Virus record (IMG/VR): IMGVR_UViG_3300037189_026290
Coordinates: 1 to 32,470 of that record
Source of the DNA: a virus
DNA: 32,470 nt
Direction: 5' to 3' (one strand)
Part shown: piece by piece, positions 1 through 7,317 of the stretch
Layout of the letters: the number at the start of each line of letters is the position of its first letter
Position numbering within the stretch: position 1 is the first letter of the stretch
Notes under the pieces: generated by a model
The model's database searches: none
Told to the model about the DNA's origin: nothing
Seen by the model: only the letters and a program-made list of their open reading frames with translations
Position numbers and translations under genes: made by a program

Positions 1-87
1 CGCTCCCCTCGCCCCCGCTGCTGCTGCCCCGCCGGTTGCCCAAGTGGACGGCCCCGCAGGGACTCAGAACGATCCTGAGGGCGGCAA
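1..87. repeat. Terminal overlap of a circular assembly (left copy)
   Basis: These 87 bases are identical to the last 87 bases of the window. The repeat lies in the middle of an open reading frame, and joining the two copies restores one uninterrupted gene (31734 to the end, then to 556). This fits an assembler overlap of a circular molecule rather than physical phage ends. Confidence 0.95.
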
Positions 88-556
88 GGAAATCACCGGT
101 CCCGCCGGAACACAAAACGAGCCAACCGAAGGGCAGCCCCCTGCCGGAGAGCAAGCCCCTGCCGGAGAGGCCCCTGCCGGAGAGCAGGCCCCTGCCGGAG
201 AGCAAGCCCCTGCCGGAGAGGGGCAGCCGGGCGTCGAAGAGACCGAAGAAGATCACGGCCCCGAGGCATATGCCCGCCGCGCCACGGCAATCGCGGATCG
301 TATCAAGGCATTGTCAGCCCGCGCCGAAGCGGCCGAGGCGCAGGCCAAAGCTTTGGTCACCCGCGCCGAAGCCGCTGAAAAAGCCCTTGCCAATCTGGAG
401 CGATCGCTTGGCGTCGGCGCCGCCAGCCACAAAGCGCAAGCAAAGATCGAACCGCCGTCGGCAATCGTCGCCACAATGACTCTTGAGCAATTCCGCGCCC
501 TTCCGCACGGCGAGCGAAGCGCATTCCTGCGCAAAGGCGGAAAAATCACCGAATAA
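2..556 (+). CDS. Head maturation protease-scaffold, C-terminal part (continues from 31734)
   Basis: This is the 3' part of the gene that begins at 31734 and crosses the circular junction; position 2 is the first base of codon 218 of 401. The part seen here is the scaffold region. It contains two copies of a GPAGTQN-type motif, then a run of five PAGE-type repeats, then a long alanine/glutamate-rich helix (about residues 310-365 of the whole protein) that should form a coiled coil. It ends with a basic tail near the stop. Scaffold domains of this kind direct coat assembly inside the procapsid and are then removed by the protease. The coat gene follows 51 bp downstream. The ORF beginning with the ATG at 44 is only a fragment of this frame. 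Confidence 0.88.
   Translation, partial: APLAPAAAAPPVAQVDGPAGTQNDPEGGKEITGPAGTQNEPTEGQPPAGEQAPAGEAPAGEQAPAGEQAPAGEGQPGVEETEEDHGPEAYARRATAIADRIKALSARAEAAEAQAKALVTRAEAAEKALANLERSLGVGAASHKAQAKIEPPSAIVATMTLEQFRALPHGERSAFLRKGGKITE
136..220 (+). repeat. Tandem PAGE-coding repeats in the scaffold
   Basis: Five copies of CCCCTGCCGGAGAG are separated by CAAG, G, CAG and CAAG. They encode an APAGEQ-type low-complexity segment. The spacers are whole-codon differences, so the frame is kept. Copy number could change by slippage, altering linker length between protease and coiled coil. Confidence 0.9.
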
Positions 557-607
557 AAACAAGCACCACCACCATCAGAAGCAACACCCAGAACCACCCT
601 TACGATC

Positions 608-1777
608 ATGGCAAACACCCTCACTTCCCTCATTCCCGACGTCTACGCCGCGCTTGACGTCGTTTCCCGCGAGCTGGTCGGATTCATCCCCTCCGTGGCC
701 CGCGATTCCAAAGCCGACCGCGTCGCCCTCAACCAGACCCTTCGCGATACAATTACGCAAAAGAATAGTGCCGGAGGTGACGTTACCCCCGGGATGTCTT
801 TGCCTAGCCGCGCGGATCAAACCGTTGACAATCGCGGTTTGACCATTACTAAAAGTCGCTTTTTTCCGTTCAGCTGGACGGGAGAGGAGCAGTATTCCGT
901 CAATCAGGGGCCTGGTTATTTGACGATTCGTCAAAACCAGATTGCCCAGGCGCTTCGCGCTGCGGTAAACGAGGTTGAGACCGACATTGCGACGGCCGCT
1001 TACAAGGGGGCCAGCCGCGCCTATGGAACGGCCGGAACCACCCCTTTCGGCACCAACCTTGGTGAGAGCGCTCAGCTCCGCAAGATCCTCGACGATAACG
1101 GCGCGCCCGCAAGCGACCGCAGTCTGGTCATGAACACCACGGCCGGAGCCGCGATCCGCACGCTGCTCAACAACCCGCTCAACGCCAACACGTCGCTGAA
1201 CGGTGACCTGACAGCGCAGGGCGTCATCCTGGATCTGAACGGTTTCAAGTTCCGCGAGAGCGCCCAGGTCGCCACCGTGACGGCCGGTGCGCTGGCTTCC
1301 GCTACCACCACCAATGCCGCGCTAACCGTCGGACAGACCGTCCTGCCGTTGGCAACGGCTGGCACCGGACTCGTGGCTGCGGGTGACATCATCACGCTGG
1401 CCAATGACACGAACAAGTACGTTGTCACGAGCGTCAGCTTTGCCGGTTCCGCTCCCGCATCCGGTGATTCCATCACCATTGCGGCCCCCGGGCTTCAAGT
1501 GGCTCAGGCCGCCGCAACCCGTGCCATTACCGTGGTGGCTACGTCCGCGCGTAACATTGGTTTCAGTCGCAATGCTATCGTGCTGGGTACGCGCCTTCCC
1601 GCGCTGCCTGCCGAAGGGGATCTGGCGATTTTCCGAGAGGTTGTCGTCGACGACCGCAGCGGACTGGCTTTCGAGGTCGCGGCCTACCCTGGCTTCCGCA
1701 TGGTCACTTACCATGTGTCGCTTGCCTGGGGCGTCTCGGTCTTCAAGCCCGAACACACCGCAGTCTTGCTCGGCTAA
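608..1777 (+). CDS. Major capsid protein, P22 coat (gp5) family
   Basis: The 389-residue protein resembles the P22-type coat family from start to end: an N-terminal MANTLTSLIPDVYAALDVVS segment, a TKSR-F-P-WTGEEQ segment near residue 80-95, the SRAYGTAGTTPFGT segment near 135-150, and a C-terminal AWGVSVFKPEHTA segment. An inserted beta-rich stretch (about residues 230-300) matches the expected place of the coat insertion domain. It should assemble into the procapsid shell with the scaffold encoded just upstream. The ATG has no Shine-Dalgarno site; it follows an A/C-rich leader of about 50 bases. A strong terminator follows the gene, as expected for the most abundant virion protein. The family call is from remembered sequence pattern. 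Confidence 0.88.
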   Translation: MANTLTSLIPDVYAALDVVSRELVGFIPSVARDSKADRVALNQTLRDTITQKNSAGGDVTPGMSLPSRADQTVDNRGLTITKSRFFPFSWTGEEQYSVNQGPGYLTIRQNQIAQALRAAVNEVETDIATAAYKGASRAYGTAGTTPFGTNLGESAQLRKILDDNGAPASDRSLVMNTTAGAAIRTLLNNPLNANTSLNGDLTAQGVILDLNGFKFRESAQVATVTAGALASATTTNAALTVGQTVLPLATAGTGLVAAGDIITLANDTNKYVVTSVSFAGSAPASGDSITIAAPGLQVAQAAATRAITVVATSARNIGFSRNAIVLGTRLPALPAEGDLAIFREVVVDDRSGLAFEVAAYPGFRMVTYHVSLAWGVSVFKPEHTAVLLG

Positions 1778-1804
1778 GACCTTCTCATCGGCACCATCGG
1801 CAAA

Positions 1805-1834
1805 GGGCCGTCCGGAATACCGGGCGGCCCTTTT
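1805..1834 (+). terminator. Rho-independent terminator after the coat gene
   Basis: An 11-bp GC-rich stem (GGGCCGTCCGG with CCGGGCGGCCC, one G-T wobble) with an AATA loop is followed directly by TTTT. It lies 27 bp after the coat stop codon. It would lower transcription of the connector and tail genes relative to coat. Confidence 0.85.
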
Positions 1835-1869
1835 CGCGTCTCCGGGCCCGTGAGTATCCAGTCGCGTGA

Positions 1870-1877
1870 TTTTGACA
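1870..1877 (+). promoter_or_regulatory. TTTTGACA start-proximal element
   Basis: TTTTGACA lies 13 nt before the GTG at 1891. No -10-like hexamer occurs at the right distance. The same box precedes several other late starts (see findings). Confidence 0.5.
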
Positions 1878-1890
1878 TGGCGTGGGTTTT

Positions 1891-2211
1891 GTGCTGCGTT
1901 CCGACATTTTGTTTCAGGCGAAGAAAAGCGCCCGCGAGCGGTTTGATGTGCATGGCGTAGACGTGGAGTTCCGAGGTGGCCGCGTACGCGTTTTGATTTC
2001 TGCGGCGCCTGCAAGCCTGGACCTCATGGCGGGTGGTTTTTCCACCAAGCAGGTTTGGAAAATCCGCATGCCATCAAGCATCACTCCGGTTCCAAAACCG
2101 CTGGAACGCATCACTACTGTCTCGGGTCGATATTACGTCATCACGTCCGTTCTTTCGCCGACCGGAGCCGCTCAGATGCAGGAACACGTTGTCGAGGCCG
2201 AATGGAGCTGA
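1891..2211 (+). CDS. Putative head-tail connector
   Basis: This 106-residue protein lies directly after the coat gene, where siphoviruses encode head-closure and head-tail joining proteins. It is predicted to be mostly beta-strand (DVHGVDVEFRGGRVRVLIS, then RYYVITSV near the end). No family motif is recognised, so the call is positional. An alternative GTG three codons upstream (1882) is in frame. I prefer 1891 because it is 13 nt from the TTTTGACA box, matching other late genes. Its stop is one base from the next start, so translation is probably coupled. Confidence 0.7.
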   Translation: MLRSDILFQAKKSARERFDVHGVDVEFRGGRVRVLISAAPASLDLMAGGFSTKQVWKIRMPSSITPVPKPLERITTVSGRYYVITSVLSPTGAAQMQEHVVEAEWS

Positions 2212-2212
2212 G

Positions 2213-2620
2213 ATGAACCACCTCGCGCTTGAACAAGCGGTGAAGGCCGCTCTAGCTGCATCGGCATTTCCCGCAACGGCCATCTATACCGGTTCGGGTT
2301 ACGACATCTTGGAACCTCAAAGTTCCAATCTGATCGTTTCGTGCCAAAACGCTCGTCAGGAAGGCATCGGCCTTTATGTGGCTGACGTGACCGTCCGGCT
2401 GACTGCTCCCGCGCTCCAGGGGGCTGATTCTTATGCGTCTTTTGACCAGCAGCTCAACATCCTTCGCGACGCGTTGACGCCCGTATACATGAACGCGAAT
2501 TGGCCAATCACGGCCTCCGCTCCCGCGTTTTTCGGTATGTGGGTGGAATCCAGCTCCACCACTTCCGACAACAACGCCTGGTCGTCGGAGCATTCGGTCA
2601 GCATGGGAATCGGCATTTGA
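2213..2620 (+). CDS. Putative tail terminator / neck protein
   Basis: The 135-residue protein lies between a connector-like gene and the tail tube, which is the usual place for tail-terminator (gpU-like) proteins. It has an N-terminal helix (HLALEQAVKAALAAS), a central alternating strand region with YVADVTVRLTAP, a helix around QQLNILRDAL, and a serine/threonine-rich end. This alpha-beta pattern fits tail-terminator folds but is not proof. ATG 2213 is chosen because it follows the upstream TGA by one base. No sequence motif confirms the role. Confidence 0.68.
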   Translation: MNHLALEQAVKAALAASAFPATAIYTGSGYDILEPQSSNLIVSCQNARQEGIGLYVADVTVRLTAPALQGADSYASFDQQLNILRDALTPVYMNANWPITASAPAFFGMWVESSSTTSDNNAWSSEHSVSMGIGI

Positions 2621-2681
2621 GGAAATGCGCATTTGACACGGAGGCCCAAGCGAATCCCCAACCCCACCAACCTAACCTACC

Positions 2682-3053
2682 ATGGCCGCCACACTTCTCG
2701 GCTCCTCCACCGGAGCCACCTTCGGATGCACCGCTGAGACCGGCATCCTGATCAACAGCTTTTCCGTTTCCACTTCGAGCGACAAGGTCGAGGTGAAAGA
2801 TGAAACGGGATCGGTAAAGCTCGTCGCCATCACCAATCCCCGTTCCGCCATCAGCCTTTCCGGGACGGTTGCCGGGACCACGGGTGTTGCCGCCGCCTCC
2901 GTCGGAGTGGCACTCACGCTTGCCAATAGCGACACGATCGGTGGCGTCTCTGCAGGAATCAACATCGTTGACTCCGTCCAGCTCTCCAAAAGCCAAAACG
3001 GGTTCAAGACCATCTCGGTCTCCGCGACCCGCTACCCGCTGATCACTTCCTAA
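2682..3053 (+). CDS. Major tail tube protein (putative)
   Basis: This 123-residue, beta-rich protein is small, has alternating hydrophobic and Ser/Thr residues, and contains a KVEVKDETGSVKLVAITNPR segment typical in style of tail-tube proteins. It sits before the chaperone and tape-measure genes, and a terminator follows it, fitting a highly expressed structural protein. It would polymerise into hexameric rings around the tape measure. The ATG has no Shine-Dalgarno site and follows a C/A-rich leader. A TTTGACA box lies 43 nt upstream of this ATG, farther than at other genes. Function is inferred from size, composition and order. Confidence 0.72.
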   Translation: MAATLLGSSTGATFGCTAETGILINSFSVSTSSDKVEVKDETGSVKLVAITNPRSAISLSGTVAGTTGVAAASVGVALTLANSDTIGGVSAGINIVDSVQLSKSQNGFKTISVSATRYPLITS

Positions 3054-3084
3054 TCGGATGAATCGCTGATCTTCATCGGGCTAC

Positions 3085-3124
3085 GCCCCCGGCCCGGCAT
3101 CTGAGCCGAAGAGGGGGCATTTTT
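3085..3124 (+). terminator. Rho-independent terminator after the tail tube gene
   Basis: GCCCCC (3085-3090) pairs with GGGGGC (3113-3118), with an inner GGC/GCC extension, and is followed by ATTTTTA. It lies 32 bp after the tail tube stop codon. A weaker GATGAA/TTCATC hairpin lies just before it. Confidence 0.75.
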
Positions 3125-3147
3125 ACAACTTACAATCCGAAAAACCA

Positions 3148-3567
3148 ATGTCCGAAAATCCCGATGCCCTGCAAGGGGGATGGTTTACCAGTTCCGACCT
3201 CAAGCTCGTCACCGCGCTGAACTGCGCCGGTTTCGCCTTCAAGAAAGACTCAGAGGTCACCCGTCTCAAGTTTTCCGATGGGCGTGACAGCTTCACCTGG
3301 CACCTGGAGGTCAACAACGATGCCGGAGAGCACATCAGCGAGTTCCTCAAGCTCTGGGAGAATCCAGCCGAAAGCGGACTTCCTAAGCCCGACAACCGCG
3401 TCATCTTTCTCTGGGCTCGTGAAGCCATGATGGCTCGGAACCACATCCTTGCCGAGACACACAAGGATCCTGCCAGTGAGTTCCGCCAGCGAGGCGATGT
3501 CCGCGTCGCCATCTCTCCCCGCCTCGGCAGAACCGAAAGGGAGCAACTCGCGCGCCTCGCAAGCTAG
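3148..3567 (+). CDS. Conserved-position tail protein, unknown function
   Basis: I do not recognise this 139-residue protein. It is acidic to neutral, without membrane segments, with many Phe and Trp residues in the first half (GGWFTSS, FKKDSEV, SFTWHLEV) and a charged, helical C-terminal half ending in TEREQLARLAS. It lies between the tail tube terminator and the tail chaperone, so a tail assembly or tail tube accessory role is likely. ATG 3148 follows an A-rich leader without a Shine-Dalgarno site. The next gene starts 13 bp downstream. Confidence 0.7.
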   Translation: MSENPDALQGGWFTSSDLKLVTALNCAGFAFKKDSEVTRLKFSDGRDSFTWHLEVNNDAGEHISEFLKLWENPAESGLPKPDNRVIFLWAREAMMARNHILAETHKDPASEFRQRGDVRVAISPRLGRTEREQLARLAS

Positions 3568-3580
3568 ACCGTCCATATTT

Positions 3581-4027
3581 ATGAAAAATGAAGACCTCGA
3601 CATGATGCCGGACCCCGGCATCGACACGGAGAAGCGCAACGCCGAGCTCGATGCCGACCTCCTGAAGGGTGGCGAGTCGATTGCCGGGATCACGCTCCGC
3701 CCGATCACGGCGGGGGATCTGGCGATCCTCATGCAGTCCGGCGTTGGAATCGTCCTGGGACGCACCGACAATCTGACCTATGACACCGGAGCCATTCTCT
3801 TTACCCAGTCCCAGCCCAAGGAGATCGTCCGCGAGGCCTTCAGAGATGGAACACTCAAGGACCGGGTGCTCGATTTCCTTGATGAGTACGACCCGACGCT
3901 CTTCAGCGAGGCAGTCCCCCGTGTGGCCGATCTGGTCGGTCGGATGAACCGCTCGAGGACGGCCATCAGCGGATCAGCACCTTCGTCGGGGGACCGCCCA
4001 AAAAAAGCTGGTCGCCGGGGTGGCTGA
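3581..4027 (+). CDS. Tail assembly chaperone, short form (gpG-like)
   Basis: This 148-residue acidic protein precedes the tape measure, the usual place for the tail chaperone that binds it during tail assembly. The body contains AGITLRPITAGDLAILMQSG (about residues 36-55), a segment with the style of chaperones of siphoviruses and contractile phages. Near the end the codons CCA AAA AAA GCT form a slippery site, and the frame closes at 4025-4027 with a basic AGRRGG tail. The -1 frame after the A-run stays open for 64 codons, so a longer fusion form is expected. ATG 3581 has no obvious ribosome binding site. Confidence 0.82.
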   Translation: MKNEDLDMMPDPGIDTEKRNAELDADLLKGGESIAGITLRPITAGDLAILMQSGVGIVLGRTDNLTYDTGAILFTQSQPKEIVREAFRDGTLKDRVLDFLDEYDPTLFSEAVPRVADLVGRMNRSRTAISGSAPSSGDRPKKAGRRGG

Positions 4028-4200
4028 CAAGTTACGTCGCCATTCTGGCTGAGAAGACCGGCTGGAGCATGGACCAGATCCTCTGGGAGCTTCCGTTTTC
4101 CGAGGGAATGCGGATCTCGGATTACCACGTCTGGATCGGTGGAAAGACCCTCCGGTGGGCGGATGATGTCTGGGATCTGGAAAGCGATCTGGGGCTCTAA
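3581..4200 (+). CDS. Tail assembly chaperone, -1 frameshift fusion (gpGT-like)
   Basis: Ribosomes that slip back one base on A AAA AAA (4000-4006) would leave the short frame after 142 codons and read AGC TGG TCG and onward to the TAA at 4198-4200, giving a 206-residue fusion. The added segment (SYVAILAEKTGWSMDQILWE, then a DYHVWIGGKTLRWAD region) has no start codon of its own close to its beginning and begins in frame only through the slip. Lambda makes gpGT in the same way from G and T. The minor, longer product normally recruits tail tube subunits to the tape measure. The frameshift is predicted from sequence only. Confidence 0.78.
4000..4006 (+). promoter_or_regulatory. Slippery heptamer for -1 ribosomal frameshift
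   Basis: Seven A residues sit as A AAA AAA in the zero frame, followed by GCT. A GC-rich stretch (GGTCGCCGGGGTGG) follows and could slow ribosomes. It joins the 3581 frame to the open frame ending at 4200. Confidence 0.78.
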
Positions 4201-4201
4201 T

Positions 4202-4405
4202 ATGGAACTCAGGAAATCAGGAATGGATCTGAAATGTCCCCACTGCGGATCTGGTCTTTGTGACGATGGTCAGGGATTTACCTGCGGGACCGGAGTGGTC
4301 CCCGAATGGGGCACCTCGAGGACCGGCCTCTGCCACCGACGGGCATCCTTTTCACTTTTGACACCCCGCCACGGGCAGAGTGAACACCAAGGTCGAAATC
4401 GATAA
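4202..4405 (+). CDS. Small zinc-ribbon-like protein
   Basis: The 67-residue ORF has cysteines at 12, 15, 20, 28 and 44, in a CPHCGSG ... FTCGTG ... GLCHRR arrangement that looks like a small zinc ribbon. ATG 4202 is one base after the stop of the frameshift product; a second ATG at 4223 is in frame. The last 25 bases overlap the next gene, whose TTTTGACA box lies inside this ORF. The role is unknown; it may be an assembly accessory or may act on host nucleic acid. The cysteine spacing supports it as a real gene, but the C-terminal 20 residues look less constrained. Confidence 0.66.
   Translation: MELRKSGMDLKCPHCGSGLCDDGQGFTCGTGVVPEWGTSRTGLCHRRASFSLLTPRHGQSEHQGRNR
4356..4363 (+). promoter_or_regulatory. 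TTTTGACA start-proximal element
   Basis: The box lies 16 nt before the GTG start at 4380, inside the end of the zinc-ribbon ORF. No -10 box is spaced for a promoter. Confidence 0.5.
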
Positions 4406-5210
4406 CCGCCAACTCCTCGCGCGTATGAAACGCCTCGAGGACGTCACTGGGAAAACCGTTTCCTCGACTTTGAAACGCGGGGCACGACTTCTGGCCGTTA
4501 ATCTGGCAACTTCCTCGCCTCCTTACGGCAAAAACAAGGATGCCCGCGCCCAAGGGGAGCAAGCCGTCCAGAACGACATTCTTCGGGTTTTCACTCCGGG
4601 ATCCGCCATCACGACAAAGCAAGGCCGATCCACCAAGAGCTTTGCCGAGGATGTTCAGAGCTTCATGACCCGCGACCTGCGGCTCCGAGATGCCATCGTC
4701 GCCGCTGTTCGTGCCGCTGATGCGACCGCTCTCAATAAAATCCTATCCAATGTGCCTGGATATGCCCGTTTCCATGCCACGACCACTGTGGATCGCGATC
4801 TGCACAAGAGCACCCGGAATGCCTATGGCCGCGTCCGCAAGGGATGGCGGTCCCGTGAAATCGTACTGGGGAATGCGCTCCCGCAGTACCTCAAGGAAAA
4901 ACAAGATCTCGTAGGCCTCACCAAAGCCGCATGGGCGTCCGCCGCATTAAAGGTCAATGCTGATGTAAAAGACGCCCTGAGTGGGCTCCCTGCATGGGTC
5001 AAGAGACACATTTCCAATGTTCCTTCCGCTGTTGTCGATAAGTCGGAGTCCAATTTACCGGTCATCACGATGACTTCCAAACTGCCCTGGGCAGACAAAG
5101 CCATGCCGGAAAGCAAATACAAAGAAGCTCTCCGGATCCAGCGGGAGAAATTCTACAACGCCATGGGCAAGGAAATCCGAGCCGCATTGAAAGCTCAAGC
5201 AACCAACTAA
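4380..5210 (+). CDS. Putative minor tail / tail completion protein
   Basis: This 276-residue basic protein starts with VEIDNRQLLARMKRLEDVTG, resembling the start of HK97-gp10-type tail completion proteins, but it is about twice their usual length and sits after the chaperone instead of before the tail tube. The middle is basic and helical, with KSTRNAYGRVRKGWRSRE; the end has KYKEALRIQREKFYNAMG. No enzyme motif is seen. The GTG start is supported by the upstream TTTTGACA box and by the protein sense of the first residues. The tape measure starts 4 bp after its stop. The function remains open. Confidence 0.72.
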   Translation: MNTKVEIDNRQLLARMKRLEDVTGKTVSSTLKRGARLLAVNLATSSPPYGKNKDARAQGEQAVQNDILRVFTPGSAITTKQGRSTKSFAEDVQSFMTRDLRLRDAIVAAVRAADATALNKILSNVPGYARFHATTTVDRDLHKSTRNAYGRVRKGWRSREIVLGNALPQYLKEKQDLVGLTKAAWASAALKVNADVKDALSGLPAWVKRHISNVPSAVVDKSESNLPVITMTSKLPWADKAMPESKYKEALRIQREKFYNAMGKEIRAALKAQATN

Positions 5211-5214
5211 TTTT

Positions 5215-7305
5215 ATGGCCGATATCAGCGTATCAATGGGGGTGACGGGCAAGGACGTTGTCCAGGGCGCGTTCAAAGATGTCGCGTCCTCAGCCGAGGC
5301 CATGGGGTCCGCGCTCATGGAGCATACCAAAAAATTGGCCCAACTCGCACTTGGATTTGAAGGGGTAAAGATTGCCTGCGATCAATTCAAAAGAGTCCTT
5401 GATGAAGGAGGAAAACTGAACGACCTGAGCGAGCAAACGGGGATCGCGGTGGAAAAACTTGTCCTCTTGCAACGTGCTTTTCAGAACAACGGCCTCGAGG
5501 CCGATGATGTGGGGAAGGTGGTCAATAAAATGCAGAAAGCCATCTCGGATGCAGGGGAATCCGGAAGTCAAGCGGCTGATAAGCTACATAAGCTTGGCCT
5601 CTTTGCAGTGGATCTCAAGTCCATGAACCCGGAGGAGCAGTTGGCCGCCTTTGCCAAAGCCATCAACAAGATTGAGGATCCGGCTGATAAAAGCGCCGCC
5701 GCGATGGATGTTTTTGGAAAGTCCGGCGGGAAATTACTGTCTCTGTTTTCCAATATGCCGGAGGAAATCAAGGGAGCCGCTGAGGAAGTCGGAACCTATG
5801 CCAAGATAATGGGCGACAAAGCGGCGGAATTTGACAAGATCGGCGACAAGCTCCAGAACGCTCTTGGTCATAAAGTCGTGGAATTTTTTGCCGGAGCGTT
5901 AAGCAATCTGTCCGGAGGTATTTCCGGCCTCTTGGATGCAGTTTCCAAGTTTGATGCTGCGGCATTTGGTGAAAAGATCACACACGGACTCTCCGAGCCA
6001 ATGCAGGCCCTCGCCACGGCCATCACGACAGGTCAGTTCATGAAAGCCCTGGAGCTGTCTTATGAACTGGTGAAATGGCAAGCCATGAAGATGGGCAATG
6101 AACTTTACCACGCATTTGAAGGGGCTGTGGCTGGCGTTCAAGAACTCTTTACAAAGGTTTTTGACCCAAACGGGTATATTTTCAATTACATCGCCACCGG
6201 ATTCCAAACCCTTGGCTCAATGATCAAAGGTATTTTGATTGAAGGAGTTCTTGGAGTCATTGATGGGATCCCTGGCTTTTCCAAAGTTACCGAGAATCTC
6301 AAATACCAACTTGAGACAGCTCATCAAGAAATCAAAAATGGCCAGAACGCCCTGGCTACTGGTTGGGAAGTTGCACAATCGGAATTGGGAAAAATTGTAA
6401 AATCCAGCGCAGATGTTGCGGTCAATGTCTACAACTCATCTGCAAACCTTTTTGATCAAAAGGCTCAATTTGATAAAATCTCTGAAATATCCAAAGACAT
6501 TCAGAGTGCGTGGCAACACAGTGCCGAAGCCGTTGATCGGTTTGTGGATCGGTTAAATAGTCCCACTCCGTTTGGGCAATGGAAAATGGGAAGCAATGGG
6601 GCGCTTGAGCCGGTTCAACAACCAAAGACGCCCATGCAAGAGTATCAGGACTCTTGGAAAGGCAACGGATCTGGCCCCATCGATGACGGCAAATCCGCGC
6701 CACCACCTCCTGGCGGTTCTGGAGGGAAAACCAGCCCAGCCCCCATTCCCATCTATTCCGACGCCCAAATGTCCGGCGGCGGCCTTTTCAACGTCAAGAA
6801 TGTCGGCATGGACATGGGTCAGGATCTCACTGCCGCAGGCATGGAGATCAAATCAAGACTTCAAAACCAATACGGACGCCAGCTGGCCGATGCTCAAAAG
6901 AATCAAGACTTCCAAGGGGCCGCGTACTACCAGCGGCAGATGATCGACCAACAAAATGCCATGGCTCAACAGGCACTTGGCGACGCGGCGGAAAAGGAAA
7001 CCAACCGGCAATACACCGGATCCGATCAAGCAAGCTCTGCCGACGTTCTGAGGCAGATTGAATCCAAATACCGTGGCACTATGTCTCCGGAGGATGCCCT
7101 GAAAGCGGCTCGGAAAGAATACAACGATGTCGTGAACAAAAACAAAGGCCCCATGGCCGATCAGGGTGGCCCCGGTGGTACTGATAAATCCGGATCGCAA
7201 AAATCTCCGCAAGATAAAGCCAACGATGTCCTGGACAAGATCCTGAGTTACCTCAAGGACACCGTCCGCCTTGATCAGAAGCTCCCCCTGATGGCCCTTT
7301 CCTAA
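5215..7305 (+). CDS. Tail tape measure protein
   Basis: At 696 residues this is the longest gene of the tail module. It sets tail length and is threaded through the tube. The first 60 residues are helical and Ala-rich; residues 70-200 contain LSEQTGIAVEKLVLLQRAFQ and EEQLAAFAKAINKIEDPADK, patterns common in tape measure proteins. Hydrophobic helical segments occur near residues 220-240 and 330-350. The C-terminal third is Gln/Gly/Pro-rich with a PPPPGGSGG linker and charged helices. With the usual 1.5 angstrom per residue the tail would be about 100 nm, assuming the full length is used. The gene has no visible frameshift or stop. It follows the chaperone module, as expected. Confidence 0.85.
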   Translation: MADISVSMGVTGKDVVQGAFKDVASSAEAMGSALMEHTKKLAQLALGFEGVKIACDQFKRVLDEGGKLNDLSEQTGIAVEKLVLLQRAFQNNGLEADDVGKVVNKMQKAISDAGESGSQAADKLHKLGLFAVDLKSMNPEEQLAAFAKAINKIEDPADKSAAAMDVFGKSGGKLLSLFSNMPEEIKGAAEEVGTYAKIMGDKAAEFDKIGDKLQNALGHKVVEFFAGALSNLSGGISGLLDAVSKFDAAAFGEKITHGLSEPMQALATAITTGQFMKALELSYELVKWQAMKMGNELYHAFEGAVAGVQELFTKVFDPNGYIFNYIATGFQTLGSMIKGILIEGVLGVIDGIPGFSKVTENLKYQLETAHQEIKNGQNALATGWEVAQSELGKIVKSSADVAVNVYNSSANLFDQKAQFDKISEISKDIQSAWQHSAEAVDRFVDRLNSPTPFGQWKMGSNGALEPVQQPKTPMQEYQDSWKGNGSGPIDDGKSAPPPPGGSGGKTSPAPIPIYSDAQMSGGGLFNVKNVGMDMGQDLTAAGMEIKSRLQNQYGRQLADAQKNQDFQGAAYYQRQMIDQQNAMAQQALGDAAEKETNRQYTGSDQASSADVLRQIESKYRGTMSPEDALKAARKEYNDVVNKNKGPMADQGGPGGTDKSGSQKSPQDKANDVLDKILSYLKDTVRLDQKLPLMALS

Positions 7306-7317
7306 GATCCAGACCAT

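Noticed and set aside
1-87. Direct terminal repeats of a linear virion
   Set aside because: The repeat lies within one continuous gene and the frame matches across the join; the assembler overlap explains it.
1871-1900. TTGACA boxes read as ordinary sigma-70 promoters
   Set aside because: At the late-gene boxes no TATAAT-like hexamer lies 16-18 bp downstream, and transcription would start inside the gene.
1322-2014. A 230-residue leftward ORF across the coat gene end
   Set aside because: GC-rich shadow frame; it crosses a terminator and a gene boundary and shows no protein sense.
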